Source: Bacteroides gallinarum DSM 18171 = JCM 13658
GTDB lineage: Bacteria > Bacteroidota > Bacteroidia > Bacteroidales > Bacteroidaceae
NCBI RefSeq assembly: GCF_000374365.1
Contig: NZ_KB894117.1
Span: 62,001-126,000, forward strand
Direction: 5' to 3'
Length of the DNA: 64,000 nucleotides
Shown: piece after piece, positions 34,752 to 43,362 of the stretch
Numbering within the stretch: position 1 is the stretch's first letter
Layout of the letters: each line of letters opens with the position of its first letter
Notes under the pieces: generated by a model
The model's database searches: none
What the model saw: only the letters and a program-made list of their open reading frames with translations
Told to the model about the DNA's origin: nothing
Translations under genes and position numbers: made by a program

Positions 34752-35393
34752 TCAGTCAATATCGTAACCAATCATGAACTCGTCATTGATTAGCAGATAG
34801 TAATAGCCGTTGCCGCAATTCCGGTACTCCTTGCTGAATCCGGCAGCCATGTCACCATTGTCCCGCGGCTCGCACCAAAGCGTACCGTCATAACCGCAAA
34901 AGTCGAAACGAAGCGTCGAGAATTTCTCCTTATTCTTCATGGCCTGGCGGAACCGCTGCATGTCCCAGCTTCCGCAATACTTCTCAATCGTGGAGAGTCG
35001 GATGCACTTTCCGTCAATAGCCGTTCCCGTGGTGATACGGTTTTCGTACAGGGACTTCTCAAGGTCTGCTGCTGCAATCTTGCGGAGCCAGTCGTTGGTA
35101 TGCGTGGCAAGGCGTGCGAGCTTCTGGTATTTGAGAATCATTTTCCTGTCCATATCCTTTTCGTCTTCCTTTTCCTGTGACGGATAATAGATTTTTTCGA
35201 TGCTGTTCCAATCTGAAAAAATGTAGCCATGCTTGCGTTTTCCTTTCGCAATAATACCGACGACGTTCTCCCTGCCTCGGTTGATAAACAATTTCCTGCG
35301 CTCCCCGTAAATTCTGACATACAAGACCGGTGGGTTCTGTTCGTTACGGAGATATTCTTCTGCCGGATGCATTGTTGCTGCTGTTGTGTCCAT
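34752..35393 (-). CDS. Hypothetical protein (213 aa)
   Basis: A soluble 213-residue protein, starting MDTTAATMHPAEEYLRNEQN. The N-terminal part has beta-like sequence (VLYVRIYGERRKLFINRGRE), the middle is charged and helical, the end aromatic (YYYLLINDEFMIGYDID). No family recognised. It lies 99 bases after the next minus-strand gene (35717-35493); a weak trace of the leader consensus (AACCGCTTGGG) is visible between them. Confidence 0.65.
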   Translation of the reverse strand: MDTTAATMHPAEEYLRNEQNPPVLYVRIYGERRKLFINRGRENVVGIIAKGKRKHGYIFSDWNSIEKIYYPSQEKEDEKDMDRKMILKYQKLARLATHTNDWLRKIAAADLEKSLYENRITTGTAIDGKCIRLSTIEKYCGSWDMQRFRQAMKNKEKFSTLRFDFCGYDGTLWCEPRDNGDMAAGFSKEYRNCGNGYYYLLINDEFMIGYDID

Positions 35394-35492
35394 ACCTGTA
35401 TTTTTTAGTTGTTCATTCTTTTAGCCGGAACCGCTTGGGCTCCCGTTTATAAGTTATCCTCACGAAATTTGACTTTTGCCCCTGACTGCAGT

Positions 35493-35717
35493 TCAGAGTT
35501 CGGGAAGTGTGCCTGTCCTGACTTTCTTCCCGTCGCAATAGAGTTCGATTGTTCCCGGTCTGAATCCCATTTCGCCGAAGGCTATGTTCCTGACATAGTC
35601 CCGGTACTCCTTTCCGGAAAAGTTCTTTCCGCTCAGGTTGTTGAAAAACATGCGGATGCTGAATCCGTCTTCGCTTGACAGTATTGTCCTGCCGTCCTGT
35701 CTGATTTCTTCTTTCAT
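35493..35717 (-). CDS. Small hypothetical protein (74 aa)
   Basis: Start taken at the ATG at 35717 (MKEEIRQDGRTIL); upstream codons are leader sequence. A 74-residue soluble protein of unknown family. Its leader contains the TTTCCCTCT block (35755-35763) and a distal TATATTCGC box (35917-35925), as in the repeated elements, but I do not find the nested hairpin in between, so this is a partial or decayed copy. Confidence 0.6.
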   Translation of the reverse strand: MKEEIRQDGRTILSSEDGFSIRMFFNNLSGKNFSGKEYRDYVRNIAFGEMGFRPGTIELYCDGKKVRTGTLPEL

Positions 35718-36080
35718 TTCTTTCCGTTTTAATTGTTTGAAAATCTGTTTTTTATTTCCCTCTTTTTGAACTGAGGGCTGTATTTTCAACTTTTTGAGGC
35801 ATAAGGAGGATGAAGCAGCTGGTATCATAAGCCAAATCCGGATAGAAAACCGATTGTGCAGCAGTCTGTTTTCGTCATCCGAATGGAATGCGGTTTGGCA
35901 TTGATACGCTTCGTCCTATATTCGCCGACGAAAAGAGAAAGGAAGCCCCATAGGAAAAAGGAAGAGACTTGTAAAAGGGGACGGCAAGAAGGATATATAA
36001 TGGGATCGAACAAATTACCGGTTCCATTTCAAGGCCAGCACCGATAATTTGCTTACTTTGCAAAAGTAAAAAGGTTCAAT
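35718..36080. promoter_or_regulatory. Intergenic region with partial leader element and divergent promoter
   Basis: TTTCCCTCT (35755-35763) and the TAnnTTYGC-type box TATATTCGC (35917-35925) resemble the repeated leader but the nested hairpin is not recognisable. Close to the plus-strand gene at 36081 lies TTACTTTGC (about 36054-36062), a one-mismatch -7 box that probably drives that gene. No further gene is supported. Confidence 0.45.
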
Positions 36081-36920
36081 ATGAGTGAGAGACTTGTGCT
36101 CCTGGTGTTGCTCGGCATAGTGGTCGGGATGTTGCATGTCATCGCTTTCTGGCGACGGAAAGCCGGTGAAGCGGCGTATGCAGCAGCACGGAAGGCAAGC
36201 CTGGAAGACGAAAGGGACCGCTATTGCCGTATGGCAGTAATGGCCGGACATCGAGACGCCTGCCGTATGTTCTGCTGCATGTATCCCGACCGGTTCGACG
36301 ACAGGCATCCGCTCAAACCGTTCAAGTTCCGTGGAATCCGGATTGCATTTTACGACTATTACTATCCGTCACGGTACAATGATTTTCTCAATGAAGCACA
36401 ACGGACATTCTGCCGTTCCATCTACGGGTTCAAGCAGGGAGAGATACACGGCATCGAGTTCTTCAAGGCATGTATGACCGCCATACAGGCGGACGGCAAG
36501 CCTTATCATATCATGTTCATGCCGTGCAGCAACTGGATAAAGTATGAACAGCGGTTCAAGCGGCTGAACTGGTATATGGGCAAGCACAGGCCGGATCTGA
36601 CATCAGGATTGTACGATACGGTGATCTGCGATGCCCGGGAAAGCCTACATGAAGCGGACGGAGCGGACAGCCGTGTCCTTGAGCGGAATTACGAGATTAC
36701 CGGTGATATAAAGGGAAAAGAAATCATTATCATTGACGATGTGCTGACGACCGGACAGAGTGTGTCCGACTACAAGGAGGAAATAGAAAGGCACGGCGGC
36801 AAGGTGGTGGCCGCCATTTTCTATGGAAAGACGTTTTCCATGCCGCCGATGTCCGTCGTCCGGATGTCGGTATGGGGCGACAGTATCAGCCATGCAATCA
36901 AAGGGAGAAAAAAGTCATAG
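36081..36920 (+). CDS. Phosphoribosyltransferase-domain protein with membrane anchor
   Basis: A 279-residue protein with an N-terminal membrane helix (LVLLVLLGIVVGMLHVIAFW, about residues 5-24) and a C-terminal type I phosphoribosyltransferase domain: the PRPP-binding motif IIIIDDVLTTGQS is at about 215-227. This resembles ComF-like proteins, which act in DNA uptake, though the substrate is unknown. It overlaps by six bases the end of the convergent M23 gene, so the two are transcribed toward each other. Confidence 0.78.
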   Translation: MSERLVLLVLLGIVVGMLHVIAFWRRKAGEAAYAAARKASLEDERDRYCRMAVMAGHRDACRMFCCMYPDRFDDRHPLKPFKFRGIRIAFYDYYYPSRYNDFLNEAQRTFCRSIYGFKQGEIHGIEFFKACMTAIQADGKPYHIMFMPCSNWIKYEQRFKRLNWYMGKHRPDLTSGLYDTVICDARESLHEADGADSRVLERNYEITGDIKGKEIIIIDDVLTTGQSVSDYKEEIERHGGKVVAAIFYGKTFSMPPMSVVRMSVWGDSISHAIKGRKKS

Positions 36921-37583
36921 TTCGGCCAGTGCCGAAACACATTCCTGCTGTACTCTCCTGACATGTTCAAAAAGGATTGCGGGATCGACACTCTTGCCAT
37001 TGAGGCGGCAGGTGATATGCAGGTGTTCTCCCGTGCTGCGCCCTGTAGAGCCGGTAATACCGACCGCATCACGCGGCCGGACGGCTGTTCCCCTGGCTAC
37101 GAGAATCTTTGAAAGGTGGCAATAGCTGATCATGCAGTTCCCGTGCTGCAGCGTAACATACTTGCCGGAAGTCTTGTCCTGCCCGACCTTTACGACAGTT
37201 CCCGCCATCATCGCCAGCACCTTGTCGCCACGTGCCTGCAAATCGATTCCCCCATGAAATTTACGCTTGCCGGTAAAGGGGTCTTTCCTGTAACCGTATG
37301 GAGAAGTTACCTTGATTCTCGGTAACGGATAACTGACACTCAGGTAACGCTCAACCACCATCTGCCTTTGCACATCGCCGCGAGCTCCGGATTTGCCGGT
37401 GTTTTCCGATACACCTTTCCCGGAACCCGTATTGTCTGAAGCTGTTTCCTTGTCCTTGGTGGCCGCCTGCACACTTTCCTCCCGATAGTGATCGGAAGCG
37501 GAGGAAACTGTATTGAATTGTGCCATTGCCGGTATCAGACTGAGCGAAATGCCTGATATAATCATCCATAAAATTTTTCTCAT
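36915..37583 (-). CDS. Exported M23-family peptidoglycan endopeptidase
   Basis: A 222-residue protein with a signal peptide (residues 1-22), a low-complexity linker (about 30-75) and a LytM/M23 domain. The zinc ligands are intact: HGGIDL (His about 114, Asp about 118), YCHLS and HLHI near 200. Such enzymes cut peptide cross-links and can open the wall for the transfer apparatus. It is divergent from the long operon starting at 37802. Confidence 0.88.
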   Translation of the reverse strand: MRKILWMIISGISLSLIPAMAQFNTVSSASDHYREESVQAATKDKETASDNTGSGKGVSENTGKSGARGDVQRQMVVERYLSVSYPLPRIKVTSPYGYRKDPFTGKRKFHGGIDLQARGDKVLAMMAGTVVKVGQDKTSGKYVTLQHGNCMISYCHLSKILVARGTAVRPRDAVGITGSTGRSTGEHLHITCRLNGKSVDPAILFEHVRRVQQECVSALAEL

Positions 37584-37587
37584 GCTG

Positions 37588-37595
37588 CAAAATTA
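37588..37595 (-). promoter_or_regulatory. -7 box of the M23 gene, almost touching its start codon
   Basis: On the minus strand this is TAATTTTG, a perfect TAnnTTTG match, only four bases before the ATG at 37583. If used, the mRNA would start at or next to the start codon, that is, be leaderless. Confidence 0.5.
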
Positions 37596-37663
37596 GCATG
37601 GTCTGTCTATGTTGGACATGAACGGCCATACATTCTGCTATTAGTTTGCATATTTTATCGCAA

Positions 37664-37695
37664 TTAGTACGATTATTCAAAGAAAATCGTACTAA
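37664..37695. promoter_or_regulatory. Perfect 11-bp inverted repeat TTAGTACGATT/AATCGTACTAA
   Basis: TTAGTACGATT (37664-37674) and AATCGTACTAA (37685-37695) are exact inverse complements, 10 bases apart, in the AT-rich region between the divergent M23 gene and the long plus-strand operon. They contain TAGTA and TACTA, the units of the parA iterons. A regulator site is likely. Confidence 0.6.
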
Positions 37696-37742
37696 TGTTA
37701 TAAAAATGGTATATTATAATCATTTATATATCTGTGTTTTTG

Positions 37743-37804
37743 TTTGAATTTACAAGGTCATACTATATTTGCCGAACATAATTTTACAAACTTGATATAG
37801 TATG
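37743..37804 (+). promoter_or_regulatory. Promoter and operator of the second transfer operon
   Basis: TTTG (37743-37746) and TATATTTG (37764-37771), 17 bases apart, make a strong Bacteroidetes promoter. CATACTATAT (37759-37768), overlapping the -7 box, is the exact inverse complement of ATATAGTATG (37795-37804), which contains the start codon. A protein bound to this pair would control transcription and translation start. Confidence 0.65.
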
Positions 37805-38560
37805 AAAAAGGCGCATTTTGAATTTGAAGAGATTCCCTTTTCGACGCTTGCCCGATTCGGGCTCACGCAGGAGATGATCGAGGATCTGCCGATGCACGTC
37901 CTTGATGATATTTACAACGGACGCCATTCGCCCGTTCTTCCCGTGCGTGTCACCGACGAGCACGGAGAAACGGTGGAAAGCCGTACCCGATTCGCTCTTA
38001 TCCGCATGGAGGGTGGCCAGACGGACGTGGTCTTCTATCCGGCATTGAAATCTTCGCCGCTGGAACGCTTTGACGAAACGCAGCAGAAACAGTTGCTTGA
38101 GGGCAAGGCCATCATCGCGGATGTGGAAACTGCTGACGGCAGGCACAACAAGGCTTTCGTCCAGATTGACACGGGGACGAAGCAGGTCATGTATGTTCCC
38201 ACGCCCATCATCGGGCGCAATCTGCAGGTGCTGGCCGAGGAGCTGCATCTCGGTGCAACAGAGGTGAACGGAATGCAGCACGGAGATCCGCTGACGCTGG
38301 TCGTGGACGACGAGCCCGTCACGGTAGGTATTGACCTTCATTCCAAGACCGGTATCCGTTTCTGTTCCGGCGACGAGCAGCGATGGAGGGAACAGTCCAA
38401 GCGTGAATGGGACAAATACACGTTCGGCTGTTACGGTTGCTGGGTCATGGATGATGACGGAAACCTCGACTATGTTCCGGAAGAGGAATATACCGAAGAG
38501 TTGTGGAACGAACAGAAAAAAGCCGGGGAACGCAACCGCTCGGCAGCTATTCACAAATAA
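37802..38560 (+). CDS. DUF4099-like protein
   Basis: A 252-residue protein. The first half resembles the DUF4099 module of Bacteroidales elements (opening FEFEEIPFSTLARFGLTQEM, then HVLDDIYNGRHSPVLPV), the second half is acidic, with a Trp/Glu-rich end. DUF4099 proteins are found beside topoisomerase and DNA-processing genes on conjugative elements; their activity is unknown. It is the first gene of the long operon and carries the operator in its start region. Confidence 0.72.
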   Translation: MKKAHFEFEEIPFSTLARFGLTQEMIEDLPMHVLDDIYNGRHSPVLPVRVTDEHGETVESRTRFALIRMEGGQTDVVFYPALKSSPLERFDETQQKQLLEGKAIIADVETADGRHNKAFVQIDTGTKQVMYVPTPIIGRNLQVLAEELHLGATEVNGMQHGDPLTLVVDDEPVTVGIDLHSKTGIRFCSGDEQRWREQSKREWDKYTFGCYGCWVMDDDGNLDYVPEEEYTEELWNEQKKAGERNRSAAIHK

Positions 38561-38572
38561 AAACCGATTGAT

Positions 38573-38797
38573 ATGGCACAGCACCAGTATTATCCCGAAG
38601 AGGTATTGATAGAGAAAATGCAGAGCGGCGAATACGGCTGGCTCGACTATGTGAACCATTTTTCCGCGGAGTGGCAGGAGGAATATGCCCGTTACTGTGA
38701 GGAACGCAACCTCGTTATCGGGAATGATTCTGCCGCCGAATTTGTCCGCTACAAGGACGAACAGCTGGAAGCGGCGATGGAGGAAGGAAACGCATAG
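38573..38797 (+). CDS. Small acidic protein (74 aa)
   Basis: A 74-residue soluble acidic protein (MAQHQYYPEEVLIEKMQSGE) with no recognised family. It stands 12 bases after the DUF4099-like gene and 25 bases before the repeat protein, within the operon. Small proteins with this opening style are common in such operons. Confidence 0.65.
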   Translation: MAQHQYYPEEVLIEKMQSGEYGWLDYVNHFSAEWQEEYARYCEERNLVIGNDSAAEFVRYKDEQLEAAMEEGNA

Positions 38798-38822
38798 CGG
38801 ATAACAATCATAACATCAGACT

Positions 38823-40322
38823 ATGGCAATACGAACCAATACAAACCCCAGAGCGATGGACTTGCAGCCTGAAATGCGCGACATACTGATGCGCAACGGG
38901 CTTCAAGCCCATATCGCATTTGACGGTGGCGGCTACAAGCTGATCGTACAGGGACACGATTCGCCGCTGCTGACCTATCCGATTACCGAGAAACAACTGT
39001 TGGCGCTTACGGACTGGGGAACGAACACCGCCAACAAGAAAGCCTACAATGTGCTCACGAGCATCCTTGCAAAGGATTTCTATCTGCCCAAGAACTTTGT
39101 CCATGCCCGCAATGCCAACGGACGTGTGGCGATGGGTCTGCACGGCTACCGTATCGGAATGGGTGAATACGGGCGTACAGGCCGTTGGGGGCTGTTTCCT
39201 CCCATACTCGGATGGACACCGCGCCAGCAGGGCGGTTTTCATCTGCGCAGGGTCGGCGGACAGCTCTTTTTCCCCGGAGCGCCCATTGTCCCCGAACGTC
39301 CTGACGGACGCATGAAGCCCGGCGAGCTGCAGTCCGGAGGCTACGGCTTTTATTACAAGGGAGGACAGCCGGAACAACCCGTACAGCCCCGTGATGTCCT
39401 GCAGGACTTGCAGGCAGCCATTACACCGATGGTCAGCCGTCCCCGCAGCCAGGAACCTGCCCGCCCGTACAGGGAGCTTGTCGCTTCGCCAGTCTATTTC
39501 TCGAACGAAAAATGGTCGGAGTGCCTTGCTTCGCACGGGCTTATTGTCGATGCGGAGAACAGAACCCTGACCGTGCAGTCCGAGAATGTCAACGCGGACA
39601 TGGTCTATGACCTGACGGAAGAGGAAATCAAAACGCTTACATCGAATTCTCTTGAAGAGCATTCCATTGAGCAACGTCTGGAGCTCCTGAACGGGGTCAT
39701 TGCCGGAGATTTCGCGGATAAAGTGACCTTGGATGATCTGAACAGTGACAGGCATATCGCCATCGGCCTCCATCCTGAAGTGCACGAGGAACTGGCCGCC
39801 AGACATTACCAGGAATACGCACTGGCGAACGGGCAGACGGAAGACTATGGCAACAGCCTGCAGCTGTCGGATGAGATCGGCGGGCATGGAACCGAGATAA
39901 GCCGGATTGCCGTGGAACCCGGACCGGAAGAAGGAAAGTACAGGATGACCGCCGTCATCGACGGGCAGACCTACAGCCACGAGATTACCCAGAAGGAATA
40001 CGACAAGTTTCTCGCCACGGACGATTACCATCGGACGAAACTTTTCGCGAAGATCTTCAGCGAGGCAGACCTGCGCCCCCGTCCGGAAACAAGCAAAGGA
40101 CTGGGCATAAAGATTCTTGCGGCCCTTTCAGCAGGTGCCGTGGTGGTTTCCGAGGTCGTGCATAATCTCAGATGCCATCACGGGCCGGAGTGTTATGAGG
40201 AACATTACCATGGGCCGCGTCCTTATTTCAAACCCGGTGTTGACACTCCGAGGGATGTTGCCATCCGGAATTTCGAGGCACAGATGAACCGGGAAATCGG
40301 TGATATGAGAATGGGGAGGTAA
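38823..40322 (+). CDS. 499-aa protein with three diverged repeats
   Basis: Three related blocks are visible: LLTYPITEKQLLALTD (about residues 49-64), MVYDLTEEEIKTLTSN (about 260-275) and YSHEITQKEYDKFLAT (about 384-399). Each is followed by a helix with ILAKDF, VIAGDF or IFSEAD, and the first two go on to (V/I)A(M/I)GLH. The region between repeats 1 and 2 is Pro/Gly-rich. A short hydrophobic stretch (about 425-440) and a His/Cys-rich patch lie near the end. The C-terminus is REIGDMRMGR, similar in charge to other tails in this operon. Family not recognised. Confidence 0.72.
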   Translation: MAIRTNTNPRAMDLQPEMRDILMRNGLQAHIAFDGGGYKLIVQGHDSPLLTYPITEKQLLALTDWGTNTANKKAYNVLTSILAKDFYLPKNFVHARNANGRVAMGLHGYRIGMGEYGRTGRWGLFPPILGWTPRQQGGFHLRRVGGQLFFPGAPIVPERPDGRMKPGELQSGGYGFYYKGGQPEQPVQPRDVLQDLQAAITPMVSRPRSQEPARPYRELVASPVYFSNEKWSECLASHGLIVDAENRTLTVQSENVNADMVYDLTEEEIKTLTSNSLEEHSIEQRLELLNGVIAGDFADKVTLDDLNSDRHIAIGLHPEVHEELAARHYQEYALANGQTEDYGNSLQLSDEIGGHGTEISRIAVEPGPEEGKYRMTAVIDGQTYSHEITQKEYDKFLATDDYHRTKLFAKIFSEADLRPRPETSKGLGIKILAALSAGAVVVSEVVHNLRCHHGPECYEEHYHGPRPYFKPGVDTPRDVAIRNFEAQMNREIGDMRMGR

Positions 40323-40326
40323 ACTT

Positions 40327-41478
40327 ATGAGGAACGGAGACCTTACATACGATGATTTTCTACAGAGACTGAACATTCAGGACATACTCATTGACGCGGG
40401 CTATCATCTGAACAAGCGTGACGGTCTGCGTTATCCGTCGTATGTGCGTATGGACAGCGAAGGCCGTCGTATCCGTGGCGACAAGTTCATCGTGATGCCG
40501 AACGGCAAGTGCTGTTTCAAGGCACAGGAACAGAAAGTCTATAACATCATATCCTTCATCAAGGAATACCCGCAGTTTTTCGCGGAATACCGGGCAGGAG
40601 TATCTCCGGACCGGCTTGTCAATCTCGTGTGCAACCGGTTGCTGAACCATCCCATCGAGGAACGCAGTACACGGATTATCCAGCCGAAACGGGACGTGAA
40701 ACCGTTCGACATAACGGATTACGAGATTCACAGGTTCAACCCTCAGGACAGGGATACGCAGAAGAAGTTCTATCCTTTCTTCAAACACCGTGGAATCGAC
40801 CTCTACACGCAGTATGCCTTCCACCGTGATTTCTACCTGGCGACAAAAGTCCGTGAAGACGGGACCCGATACACGAACCTTGCCTTTCCGATGTCTTTGC
40901 CCAAAGACCCGGGGACGGTTGTCGGCCTTGAGGAACGAGGCCGCCCGCGTCCGGACGGCAGCGGCAGTTACAAGGGCAAGGCTGAGGGCAGCAATTCAAG
41001 CGAGGGGCTGTGGATAGCCAACCTTAAGGGTGACCTGGATTCCGTCGGCGGAGTGGCATGGTTTGAAAGTGCCTATGACGCGATGGCCTTCTATCAGCTC
41101 AACCGGGAACAGATCAAGAGCAACCCGGACCTATCCAGGAAGAGCGTGTATGTATCTACCGGCGGTACCCCTACAGAGGGTCAGATCAAGGGTATGCTTG
41201 CCGCCACACCGGAGGCACACCATTACCTCTGTTTCGACAATGATGCCGCCGGACGGCTGTTCGTGGAAAAGTTCAAGGCAATAGCCGGACAGATGAACAT
41301 TTCCCCGGAAAATATCAGAGAATTTCCCATTCTGCCTTGCTACAAGGACTGGAACGATGCGTTGCTTGGCAAGACCAATCCCGAGTACCTCAAAGAGACC
41401 GAGGGGCTGGTCAATCCGATTGAAGTACGGCATTCAGGACAGGACGAGGAAGAACGGCAGACCAGTTATCACAGATAA
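40327..41478 (+). CDS. Toprim-domain protein (primase-like)
   Basis: A 383-residue protein with an N-terminal region like the zinc-finger-type module of phage/element primases (IVMPNGKCCFKAQEQKVYNI, about residues 55-74) and a C-terminal Toprim domain: WFESAYDAMAFYQ (Glu about 244) and CFDNDAAGRLFV (the DxD motif, about 301-312). It would make primers or process DNA ends on the transferred strand. It starts five bases after the previous gene and ends in an acidic stretch followed by YHR. Confidence 0.82.
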   Translation: MRNGDLTYDDFLQRLNIQDILIDAGYHLNKRDGLRYPSYVRMDSEGRRIRGDKFIVMPNGKCCFKAQEQKVYNIISFIKEYPQFFAEYRAGVSPDRLVNLVCNRLLNHPIEERSTRIIQPKRDVKPFDITDYEIHRFNPQDRDTQKKFYPFFKHRGIDLYTQYAFHRDFYLATKVREDGTRYTNLAFPMSLPKDPGTVVGLEERGRPRPDGSGSYKGKAEGSNSSEGLWIANLKGDLDSVGGVAWFESAYDAMAFYQLNREQIKSNPDLSRKSVYVSTGGTPTEGQIKGMLAATPEAHHYLCFDNDAAGRLFVEKFKAIAGQMNISPENIREFPILPCYKDWNDALLGKTNPEYLKETEGLVNPIEVRHSGQDEEERQTSYHR

Positions 41479-41490
41479 AACGAAAACATC

Positions 41491-41979
41491 ATGCAGACAG
41501 ACCGTTTATTCCGCACTCATGTGTTTGTGCCCCACACCGGACAGTTCGTCATCAACGAGCTGCCCATTCTTGTGTTATGCTGTGCAGGATGGGTCTTTGG
41601 CGGAATTGACGGCTTGCCGTTCACGACTCTGTCCATGTGGGTCGCCCTTCTGCTTTCCCTGTTCCTGGTGTACAGGTTCATCTATCTACGACGCATACGC
41701 TATCGCATCGGGTCCGAACAGCTCGTGTGCGAGCATGGCATCATCTGGCGTAAGACAGATTATATGGAATTATACCGTATCGTGGACTTCACGGAAAATC
41801 AAAGCCTGCTGCAGCAGCTTTGCGGGCTGAAGACGGTGAGCATTTTCTCGATGGACCGGAATACCCCCAGGCTTGATCTGACCGGTATCCGGCGCAGGGA
41901 TGACATAGTAACACTTGTCCGCGAACGGGTGGAATACAACAAAAGAAAAAAGGGAATATATGAGATCACGAATCATTAA
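41491..41979 (+). CDS. Membrane-anchored bacterial PH-domain protein
   Basis: A 162-residue protein with two membrane helices (about residues 22-38 and 48-66) followed by a bPH2-type domain (RIRYRIGSEQLVCEHGII, then LYRIVDFTENQSLLQQLCGL). YdbS-like PH proteins of this layout sit in the inner membrane. Its role on this element is unknown. Its 3' end overlaps the next gene by 20 bases. Confidence 0.8.
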   Translation: MQTDRLFRTHVFVPHTGQFVINELPILVLCCAGWVFGGIDGLPFTTLSMWVALLLSLFLVYRFIYLRRIRYRIGSEQLVCEHGIIWRKTDYMELYRIVDFTENQSLLQQLCGLKTVSIFSMDRNTPRLDLTGIRRRDDIVTLVRERVEYNKRKKGIYEITNH

Positions 41980-42655
41980 CTGGAGTCTGGCCCTCGTTGC
42001 CGTCCTGCTTCTGCCGCAGGTGTCCAAAGCCCAGATAGCGGCTTCCAATCCGCTGGAGTGGATTGCTCTGGCGGAGGGCAACGAGCTGATAAACGGCCAG
42101 ATTGAAAAACAGATCAAGGGACAGACGCAGACGGCACTCCTGCAGAACAGCATCGCCGCCGAATTCAACCGCATCCATGAATGGCAGAAACAGTACAACG
42201 GCTACCTGAAGACGGTGAACGGATACGCTTCGTCACTGAAAGCCTGTACGCATCTCTATAACGACGGGGTCCGGATCTTCCTGACTCTGGGTAAACTGGG
42301 CAAAGCGATAAAGGACAACCCGCAGGGTATCGTTGCCAGTATGGGCATGAACAACCTTTATATCGAGACGGCCACGGAACTGGTCTCCGTATATACACTG
42401 CTGAACGATGCCGTTGCCAAAGGCGGTGAAGAGAATATGCTGACCGGTGCGGAGCGCAGCACTACGCTATGGGCGCTGAATGACAGGCTGTCGGCTTTCA
42501 GCCGGAAGCTGCATCTGCTCTACCTGAGCATCCGGTACTATACTTTCAATGATGTATGGAGAAATGTGACGGCAGGTATGCTTGACCGCAACAACGGTGA
42601 AGTGGCCCGCATGGCCATGTCACGCTGGCGCCGGGCAGCCTCCCTGACACGATAA
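41960..42655 (+). CDS. Secreted helical protein, RW-tail family
   Basis: Start chosen at the ATG at 41960, which begins a proper signal peptide (NWSLALVAVLLLPQVSKAQ); the longer frame adds residues that would spoil it. The 231-residue protein is helical and ends in ARMAMSRWRRAASLTR, the RW motif also found at the ends of the genes at 1609, 2353 and 42667. Like those, it probably works in the periplasm as part of mating-pair formation. Confidence 0.75.
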   Translation: MRSRIINWSLALVAVLLLPQVSKAQIAASNPLEWIALAEGNELINGQIEKQIKGQTQTALLQNSIAAEFNRIHEWQKQYNGYLKTVNGYASSLKACTHLYNDGVRIFLTLGKLGKAIKDNPQGIVASMGMNNLYIETATELVSVYTLLNDAVAKGGEENMLTGAERSTTLWALNDRLSAFSRKLHLLYLSIRYYTFNDVWRNVTAGMLDRNNGEVARMAMSRWRRAASLTR

Positions 42656-42666
42656 AGAATGACGCG

Positions 42667-43350
42667 ATGAAACGGACGATTTTGATAGTTATGCTGCTGA
42701 CGGGCATCTGTATCGGCAAGATACAGGCACAGAACGATCCGGTTCTGGCCGGAATGATACTGCTCTACACGGACAAGGCGCAGAAAGAGCTGAAAAACCA
42801 GGAGAAGGTGATGATGCTGCAGACTACCGGACATATATGGACGAAAGAGGAAGTACAGGCTACGGCCGACCTGCAAAGGGAGTTCAACAAGTATCTGGAT
42901 TCTTTCCGGTCCATCGTCTGCTATGCCGCACAGATTTATGGCTTTTATCACGAAATCTCAAGGCTGACGGACAATATGGAAGATTTTACCAGGCAGGTTA
43001 GCCGGAGCACGACCAACGCATTGGCAGTAGCCCTTTCCACGGAGCGCAACAGGATTTACCGGGAGCTGATGCTTGGCAGTGTGGAAATAGTAAATGACAT
43101 ACGAATGGCCTGTCTTGCGGAAAACAAGATGACGGAAAGGGAACGCATGGAGATAGTCTTCGGGATCAGGCCGAAGCTCAAGCTGATGAACACCAAGCTG
43201 CAACGGCTGACCAAGGCCGTGAAATATACGACTATGAGTGACATCTGGTATGAAATCGACGAAGGCGCACGCCCTGTTGCGGACAAACGCGACATTGTGG
43301 AAGCCGCCAAACGAAGATGGAAGCAGATCGGAAAAAATGTAAGACCTTAA
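42667..43350 (+). CDS. Secreted helical protein, RW-tail family, second of pair
   Basis: A 227-residue exported protein (signal peptide with cleavage near GKIQAQ, about residue 22), helical, with VEAAKRRWKQIG near the C-terminus. It follows its probable paralogue at 41960 by 11 bases; the same tandem arrangement is seen at 1609/2353. No enzyme motif is present. Confidence 0.75.
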   Translation: MKRTILIVMLLTGICIGKIQAQNDPVLAGMILLYTDKAQKELKNQEKVMMLQTTGHIWTKEEVQATADLQREFNKYLDSFRSIVCYAAQIYGFYHEISRLTDNMEDFTRQVSRSTTNALAVALSTERNRIYRELMLGSVEIVNDIRMACLAENKMTERERMEIVFGIRPKLKLMNTKLQRLTKAVKYTTMSDIWYEIDEGARPVADKRDIVEAAKRRWKQIGKNVRP

Positions 43351-43362
43351 AAAGAACGAGAT

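Noticed and set aside
37784..38659. Minus-strand reading frame opposite the DUF4099-like gene
   Set aside because: The plus-strand gene has promoter, operator and operon context; the minus frame looks like a mirror of its codons.
38808..40031. Long minus-strand reading frame (about 407 codons)
   Set aside because: It is opposite to the repeat protein at 38823, which has operon spacing and a natural sequence; the minus product is rich in unusual residues and matches nothing.
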